Below are positions 31,128 through 37,500 of a stretch of DNA of 37,500 bases, piece after piece. A model generated the notes under the pieces. The model did no database searches, had not been told where the DNA came from, and saw nothing but the letters and a program-made list of their open reading frames with translations. The stretch lies in assembly GCA_030141605.1 (NCBI GenBank), contig JAQGDQ010000045.1, positions 870,001 through 907,500 of the forward strand, in the 5' to 3' direction. Position 1 is the stretch's first letter. Every line of letters begins with the position of its first letter. This DNA is from Tubiluchus corallicola (lineage: Eukaryota > Priapulida > Priapulimorpha > Priapulimorphida > Tubiluchidae). The translations under genes and the position numbers were made by a program.

Positions 31128-34100
31128 CATTACCATAACCATAATCATCACTAAGATCTATATTTTGTCTCGTACGAGGCACACACCCATATCAGAGTCG
31201 ACACTGTATACACGCCAACGTAATTTATGCAAACAGCCTCTTAACTTCATGAGAATTGAAAATTTATAGTAAGCAGCGTGTGCATACTATTACGCAATGC
31301 CATCATTCCGGATTTACTGGGAGAAAAATTTCTTATGACAAGCATAAATGCAATCTAAACGCAACTGAAGCATAACAGCTTCCAAAAAAACACTAAGAAA
31401 GTTCGGTAGTAAAAGCACGCGTATACAACAAGTTGTTTTTCGGGTCTTGAATAGCAATGCCCCACATTACACTTGCACATTAATTTTTCATAATGTGGCC
31501 ACGGTTTTCAGAGGCCTTCCATTGGATTGGTGTGCGCCTATGAAAATCAGGACATCATTGGTTGGCTTCAGTTTAAGACAAAAATCTTTGCTAGTACAAC
31601 TAACATCATTAGACCTAAAGATAAAGTGGAATAATAGTTTGAAACGTCATGTTTTTTCTTCATATTTTGATTGTGGGATTTTTTTTAAATTTATCATTAG
31701 GCCTACTACGTAACAACAGAATAGTACGCAAAACTATAACTTGGTTTTTGCGTTCCATCTTAGTGGATTACTCTTGATAGTGTACTAATGCACAATAGGT
31801 CTGTCACTACAATCTCCATCAACAGGTATAGGCCTCATCGTTGACTAGCGCAACCAGGCTTGAATACTCGATATGTATAAAAAACATATCATGTTATATT
31901 GTATCACGAAATTTAGCGTTCCGACACTTCCCGAATGTCGGATATGTGAAAACTTATAATTGTAAGTTTAAATATATCACTGAAACGGCATCATTGTAAT
32001 ATCCACATGCAAGTGTTTGGAAACTCAAAAAGGTTTATTCGCGGAAACAATAATATTGATACTGTGGACTACGCTAAGCTTCGCAAACCTGCATTTGTAG
32101 TTCGTTATAGACCAACCAATGTCACATCGGTTTGTCCTATTTGCACGCAGTTACGTTAAAAAATTCGAAGGCGATGGATGAAGTTGCTTTTGGATGGTGT
32201 ATGTCACATTCGAGTTTAGGCTAAATTTCGGCACATGAAAAACCTCACTAGAATCAAGTTCGGTATTGTAGATCAATACCCTTTCAATTTTTGTTGTGTC
32301 GAGGCAAGCAAAATGCGAATAATTCAATCTCAGAGAAGTTAACTGTGAGATCTAAATTGTTGGCCCATTTTGTATAAATCGTATGCATGGTGGGCATAGT
32401 TAAAACGTGTTGGAAACAAAAGTATGGTAAAAAAAACTACAGTGCAGCTGAATAACTAATTCACAAAAAGCTAGATAAACTGTTTTTCAAACCTGAAATG
32501 AGAGTTCTGACAAACTATACTACACATATTCGTCGTAAAACGCCATACTGCTATTTGAAGGTGCACCAGAGAGGGCAATTGTTTGTAATGTATGTAAAAC
32601 AAGAGAAGATGCAACATTTCTTGAGTTGCCAACTGCGAAATACGAAATTATATAAACTCGGAAGACGCATTCAAGAAAAAAATTAATCAATCTTATTTCC
32701 GCTGAGCTAGAGCATTCCATTTAAATGTTCAAACAATCTGCCTCTTTTCCTTGGAAAATATAGACTTTAGTTTGTGCTGATCTAATATAAATTGTCACTG
32801 AGCTCAGCTCGACTGACAGCAGGAACTTTCCATTCCGTGTAATGCCAGTAGTCTCTAGAATCAACATGATTAAGTACACTGTGATTAGTTGGAATATTTA
32901 TCCAGTATGAAGATTTAATGTACAGTAATTATCTCTTGGGGGATACGAAGTGATTGCGGCAGTCTTAAAGCTTGCGTCTCTATAGGGCAATACAGAATTT
33001 ACTGTCTCATGTGTGTTACTACCGACCTGTATTAAAAAAAATTCGCAGGAAATTTAAATTGTTCGCAAAAAAGCAAAAAAGTGGTTACTTCTGGTTGCAT
33101 GTCAGGTAAAGTCTTATGCACACGTAACTGAAATATCTTACAAAGTAAGTATGCACTGATACGTGAAATTTTCAACAGTGATAGTTTATTTTTATTTAAA
33201 TATATCATTATTGAACAAATCAGCTATGTATGAACACCTACATACAAAGTTAATTTGTAAATGAAGGTTTTATTGTACTTTTATTTATGTATATGCGATA
33301 TGTAGTAATTTTTTTGTTTACATGACATTGTTTAATTATCATTTATATTTTTTTCTGTTTTTGCTATTGCAAAGATCTTAATGTTAATTGTATTGTTGCA
33401 GAATAAATTATCATAATTGTGCTTCAGAAGTTATATCTCGAAAACAGAACTAGAAGCGGATCCCAATGGCTGACCTTTTATGCGTCATGCGTGAGATTCA
33501 CAGACTCCGTGTCCTAGACAGAACTTGACCCATCTCTGAGATCCACTAGCATTATATATTTCATCGACGCATTTGTATATTATTTATACTACGTGGAGTC
33601 ACACCAGAATAACCAGCTACAAATGGCGACCCGTGCAAGTGGCCTATTACAGACAAGGGCCCATGAGTCATAGGCTCGCTCCCAGTTTTGCATAGATTTT
33701 AGATTTTCACCTAACACGTCTTTATTTTAAAATGGTCGTAACCATATTCTCAATGGAAAGCGGTATATTACAAGACTAACTATTTTAGAATAATCATTTT
33801 TAATCATTTGAGCTAGAGTTTCGTACAAAAAATACCATAGGCCTGTAGAGTGTAAAGAAATAATCCATTAGTGTTTGACAAATGGGCTAAGTTGCTCATG
33901 TAGCAATAATAATTTTAATTATTTTTCATGCAATTATTGCTAGTTATTTGCATTAAAAAACCAAAATACGAAAACTCGGGTGCGCCACCGAAATCCGCCA
34001 TTTCTATATTACAACATGCATAAAAAATCGTTGTGATGAGCATCTATAGCCATAATAATATTGTACATTGATAATATGGACAGTGAATGCGTTAAACATA

Positions 34101-34316
34101 AAATATTCATTGTAATTTAATTAATCGAGCACAGTATGCTTGTATGTACCGTGAGAAAAGCGCGCTTGCCTATGTACATGACATAGTGAATTTTACGCTT
34201 ATGATTCTGAATTGACAGGCATAGAAGTAACACACCTCAACATGAGTGTACAACATTGTCTATAATATTATCGTCGATAGCAGATAATTGTAGCCAAAAT
34301 ACTTCTAGGAAAGTAA
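31128..34316. other. AT-rich DNA, no recognised gene
   Basis: Short frames (up to 88 codons, 31447-31713) without known domains. An AGCAATAAT / ATTATTGCT inverted pair lies near 33903-33943. The part at 33460-33680 is GC-richer and includes TGGCGACCCGTGC (33623-33635), which looks like a primer-binding site but has no LTR partner (see rejected items). Confidence 0.4.
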
Positions 34317-34559
34317 ATAATAAAAAGCAAACAGCAATTCATATAAAACTGATGTTTATTAACCAATCCTGACGCGTTTCGCACCTAGGTACATTGTAAA
34401 AAGTAATTTTCTTCGTACGAGCCATTGTATTTTTTTCACACAAACTACAATGATTGTTTGTACGAAGAAAATTACCTTTGACAATGTGCCAAGGCTCGAA
34501 ACGCGTCAGGACTGATTAATAAACATTAGTTTTATGTAAATTGCTGTTTGCTTTATTAT
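34317..34559. mobile_element. Near-palindromic element with 100-bp arms and hammerhead-like motifs
   Basis: The left arm 34317-34418 and right arm 34460-34559 are reverse complements with about 11 mismatches and one 2-base gap over about 100 bases. A 41-base spacer (34419-34459) itself holds CATTGTA/TACAATG. Each arm, read toward its outer end, has a remnant core (TTGACAA in the right arm, TTTACAA in the left), a short hairpin, and GAAACGCGTC then AGG. That order matches the minimal hammerhead ribozymes known in Penelope-like retroelements (CUGANGA, helix II, GAAA, C..G, UC). The catalytic CUGANGA is damaged in both arms. Alternative: a MITE whose inverted repeat is unrelated to ribozymes. 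Confidence 0.7.
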
Positions 34560-35035
34560 GAATGCAATAGTATTAATTCGTTCACACGTAGAACATAATT
34601 GGATCTTTAAAAATTAAATGAAACATTTGCAGTAAATATTTACCACAACTAAATTAGAGGTTTAATATGTTTTTAATTTGGTATAGGCTAGCTGATCGTG
34701 AACCGGCCTGTATAGGCTATATTACAAACCCCGCCCCATTTACTCCCACTTAACTCGTTTCCATTGTTCATGCGACTCGGCTATTCCACACAAATACATT
34801 TCGACAAAATTACTTCAACTGTAAACTGTAGAGTAGGAACAGTAGATGTAATAATGTCTGGAGTGTTCTTACAGTTACTAGACATCTGCCATTCCTGGCA
34901 TCGAACATCCCTAGCTGCGAACTCTAATTCGTGATAATTAGTAATACTGGCCTAAATGAAATCAGAGTATTCCGCCCCTTGATGAGATATAAAAACTTTC
35001 TGGGTGAATGCATCGATAGCTTCAATGTGGCTAAT
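34560..35035. other. Unique DNA, nothing recognisable
   Basis: A GC-richer patch at 34690-34780 (GAACCGGCCTG, CCCCGCCCCATT) stands out slightly; no gene or RNA structure recognised. Confidence 0.4.
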
Positions 35036-35186
35036 TCCTTCTTTTCTTCCTTTCTTGCTTTGTTCTTTTCTTTCCTTCACTCACTCGCTTACTTGTTCGT
35101 TCGTTAGTTCAATCATCCAGTCACTCATTCATTCATTCATTCATTCATTCATTCATTCATTCATTCATTCATTCATTCATTCATTT
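35036..35186. repeat. Pyrimidine tract and (ATTC)n microsatellite
   Basis: CT-rich TTCC/TTCTT sequence at 35036-35090 grades into TCACTCGC/GTTCGTTC words and then about 15 ATTC units (35125-35184). The FIHSFIHS frame is an artefact. Confidence 0.95.
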
Positions 35187-35218
35187 ACTTCATTCCTACC
35201 TTCTCACTAGACCAAAAC

Positions 35219-35495
35219 CAGTGGTTTCCAACCTTTTGTGATTCACGGTCTACTTAGCTTTCGGAAGAAAAAATCATGGCCCACTATAGTCAACGGCATA
35301 TAGTCAACGGCATATACTGGAATAATTGTTTTTATATCACTTTTTTTTCATTGACATTCATTTTTCATTGAAATATCCAAAAAAAGATGAAAAAGAAAAA
35401 ACAAAGATTCTTTTATTAGGCTAAGCAAAATACCTTCGACTTGCAAAGTACCACATGGTCCATGGTCCATATGGCCTACTAGTTGGCAACCATTG
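35219..35495. mobile_element. Non-autonomous hAT-type DNA transposon
   Basis: The left end CAGTGGTTTCCAACCTTTTG (35219-35238) and right end AGTTGGCAACCATTG (35481-35495) are inverted repeats of each other (12 of the first 14 bases). They match the familiar CAGTGGTTCYCAACC terminus of many hAT families. Subterminal CACGGTCTACTTAG and CATGGTCCATGGTCC, and GGCCCACTA inside, also fit hAT miniatures. Length is 277 bp with no transposase. The 8-bp flanks (ACCAAAAC and ACTTTAAT) do not match, so the target duplication has decayed or an end is misplaced. Inside, TATAGTCAACGGCA is duplicated in tandem at about 35286-35314. Confidence 0.75.
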
Positions 35496-35499
35496 ACTT

Positions 35500-36600
35500 T
35501 AATAGAGTGATAGTCTTGACTTCAAGCTGCAGCGTGCAATTTTTTCAGCAAATCTATCCTTTTTATTTGGAAATCCTGACGCTTGTCGGTAATTCCAAAG
35601 AAACAAACTCGAGCGCTTCATGGAACGAAACCATAAAATCGATATTTTAAAGCTAAAAGTTCTTATTGAGTGATCAGCAGATGTATAACACGGTCAGTGA
35701 CTATAAATGAAAATAATTGTGGGAAAATCATCCTGGGCTTTCTCTATTATCCTTTCACTGTTTCCAAAGAGCGGAAAAATAGCAAAGTTGGTGCGGAACC
35801 TTTAAACGGTGTAGCATAAAAATAGAAATATTAAAAGAGCCAAAAAGGACCAAAAATAATTATTTAAATTTACGAAAAACGTATAAATGTGCACAATTGA
35901 ATACGGCTTCAAACAGAACATCAAAAAAAATTTGGAAGCGAAATTTTTCCTATAGCACGTAGATATTAATAAGTATGCATTTATGAACTAAAAAGTTGGC
36001 ACATTTTTATAAAATGCATCAAAAACTAATACCATTGTATATATTAATCTAGTAAAGCATCTAGGTTTACATAATAAACGTATCTACGATTTTAGCCGCG
36101 GGCAAATAAGGTTTAACTCGAAACAAATTGCAAAAGAAAGTTTGTCAGTTGGGTTTTTACAACTTTACAGTATTACTGACGTTGCACGTTTACTTCTGAT
36201 GAGAGCAACTCTCTTTCTATAATATACTGTGAGTCTGTGAACCACTTAGTCTAGAACAAACGACTGGGGAAGTCGTTTTAACTTTTTAAGCGCAGCAGTT
36301 TATTTTTGTCATCTAAAATAAAGTCTTCAGTTTACAAACATGCATAAATTAGGATAAATGTGTTTTGACATGCATAACACTGTCAAGATGGATGATTTTA
36401 ACGCTTAATTATGTAACTCATGAACCTTGACCGCGTGATCATGCACTACAGTACCACAAAATAAAGTAGACCGTAAGATGTTATTTTTGCAACATCAGTA
36501 AAAATTCCTTGCATTGTGACGTGTTCGTGACCTCAAAGAGCACAGGAAAGCGGAAAAATTACAAATGACAGCAAATACGTCTTCTCACATTTTCGTGAGA
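35500..36600. other. AT-rich DNA, no gene seen
   Basis: No repeats, domains or RNA genes recognised. Confidence 0.45.
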
Positions 36601-36860
36601 ATCTGACAATTTTTGAAACCAAGTCGCTTGACAGTTTGGGAATTATAAACGGTCGTCGTAATAGCAATAAAATATGAATTTGCACGACTTTCCTCATAGC
36701 GGTCTATAATAGGGCACGGTTTATTAGCCACATCGCTGGCTGGCTTGCTGCAGCAAATGGCGAATTAATTATGCTAATCGGGTAAATAATTAATCAATCT
36801 GCGGACAAATTAACGAGTGTGTCAGTGAAGTGACCGTGTTCGTATAATTAGGAGGGTTAG
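36600..36860. promoter_or_regulatory. Candidate homeodomain/POU-rich regulatory block
   Basis: AATTAATTATGCTAAT (36763-36778) joins a TAATTA homeodomain palindrome to an ATGCTAAT octamer-like POU word. AATAATTAATCAAT (36785-36798) and ACAAATTAAC follow. The flanks include CTTGACAGTTTGGGAATTAT and CAGCAAATGG. The density of distinct developmental-factor words and lower repeat content are typical of conserved enhancers, but no alignment is available to show conservation. Confidence 0.25.
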
Positions 36861-37089
36861 ACTGTAGAAACTGAATGGAAATAAGTAATGTCTTAATCAC
36901 TACTATGTAGATTTTTCTATTTAGTGCCCTAATATGCAACACAGTCCTCTCATCAGGGACCCAACGCTGTTTCGAAGATGCAACTCTAAAGCTTTTAAAA
37001 TCTGTAAACCACAAGAAGTTAAATGTAGTTATATAAACATAATTTTCTGAAAGATATACACAGAAATTGGTAATCTTCATAATATACAT
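36790..37089 (-). other. Unidentified 99-codon frame
   Basis: Tyr/Ile/Thr/Ser-rich frame with no recognisable domain, overlapping the regulatory-looking block. No start context or splice sites support it. Probably chance. Confidence 0.1.
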
Positions 37090-37121
37090 AACGCCCAGAC
37101 CAAAGTGATAAAATAAAAAGT

Positions 37122-37275
37122 ATGATGACCATGATGATAATTTCTACGTGTGTTAAAATAATGATGATGATGATGATGATAATAACGATGATGATGACGA
37201 CAATGACGGCAACGACGACAATGTTGATCACGACAACAACGGTGATGCTGATAAGAGTAACAACAATGCTAACAA
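37122..37275. repeat. Degenerate (GAT/GAC/AAC)n trinucleotide array
   Basis: ATGATG units with a 20-base interruption, a clean (GAT)n run near 37162-37182, then GACGAC, CAACGAC and AACAAC units. The poly-Ile/Val minus-strand frame is an artefact. The remaining sequence to 37500 shows nothing recognisable. Confidence 0.9.
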
Positions 37276-37500
37276 GTTATAATCTTTCATTGTGATAATA
37301 ATCATTTAAGATGCTGCTCATGTCATAGAACTCTTAAACAAACCCTTGAAGAAAACGAGGATCAACAGTGCTCGTCGTTGCTTTTCAGCAATTTTGGTGT
37401 GTAATTTAAAATGGAGGACGACAAATCAAAGCTTCCTGTTGGTGTGAAACATGTTGGCTAGCAATCAAGGTACAACTACAAAGAAATGAAAACAAAATCC

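Noticed and set aside
30666-31182. 151- and 127-codon frames rich in Ser/Thr and Leu/Met
   Set aside because: They are the (ATC)n and (CAA)n arrays read on either strand; the first 50 plus-strand codons resemble no protein.
33380-33680. Possible LTR end with primer-binding site (ACA then AATGGCGACCCGTGC)
   Set aside because: TGGCGACC looks like a tRNA primer site, but no second LTR, polypurine tract, TG start or gag/pol homology is visible, so a chance match is more likely.
34460-34515. Active hammerhead ribozyme
   Set aside because: The essential CUGANGA is TTGACAA (right arm) or TTTACAA (left arm) and an extra U precedes helix II; only a decayed relative is claimed.

Overview
The window looks like AT-rich, non-coding metazoan nuclear DNA. 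Three things point that way: long tetra-, tri- and dinucleotide microsatellites, decayed retrotransposon pieces including a Penelope-like GIY-YIG endonuclease remnant, and short terminal-inverted-repeat elements. No open reading frame resembles a host exon, and there is no bacterial gene layout (no operons, no dense long ORFs). A marine invertebrate is my best guess. It rests on the transposon mix and on many TAGGCCT words, and the phylum cannot be settled from this sequence. The longest reading frames (157, 191, 151 and 127 codons) are all translations of microsatellites. The longest one outside a simple repeat is 128 codons and unrecognised.

Layout. 1-2300: AT-rich DNA with a 25-bp tandem duplication, a decayed (GAAT)n array containing a 60-bp-period duplication, and a 123-bp fold-back element. 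2400-3135: a nest of transposon debris, namely a Penelope-like endonuclease fragment, then the 3' end of a LINE-type reverse-transcriptase gene, then a degenerate (AATGC)n tail. 3135-9300: mostly plain AT-rich DNA, with two stretches (about 5.38-5.88 kb and 6.40-6.74 kb) whose composition and motif density suggest regulatory DNA. 9300-12500: two copies, in opposite orientation, of one uncharacterised interspersed repeat; a degenerate (TTCAA)n array; a repeated GCAGTACAG motif; and a 140-bp sequence repeated directly on both sides of the second copy. 12500-22900: largely featureless, with small arrays and short perfect hairpins. 22990-23340: an unusual run of four degenerate tRNA box-A-like units, then a direct repeat. 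24700-31130: the main microsatellite belt, with (CA)n/(CG)n, compound ATTC/GGTC/CAGT, (GATA)34(GACA)16(GATA)4 followed by (GA)n, and (ATC)n followed by (CAA)n. 34317-34559: a near-palindrome with 100-bp arms, each arm carrying a decayed hammerhead-ribozyme-like motif. 35219-35495: a non-autonomous hAT-type element. 36600-36860: a stretch dense in homeodomain and POU-type sites.

Nothing here forms a pathway. The reading I can support is a gene-poor intergenic or intronic region shaped by transposons and microsatellite growth. Scattered blocks richer in TAAT, Fox, TCF and SOX-type words could be enhancers of a gene outside the window (inference only). The most interesting observation is the 34.3-34.6 kb inverted pair. 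Its two arms keep GAAACGCGTC intact and show what looks like a compensatory base-pair change in the adjacent helix, as expected for descendants of Penelope-like-element hammerhead ribozymes.
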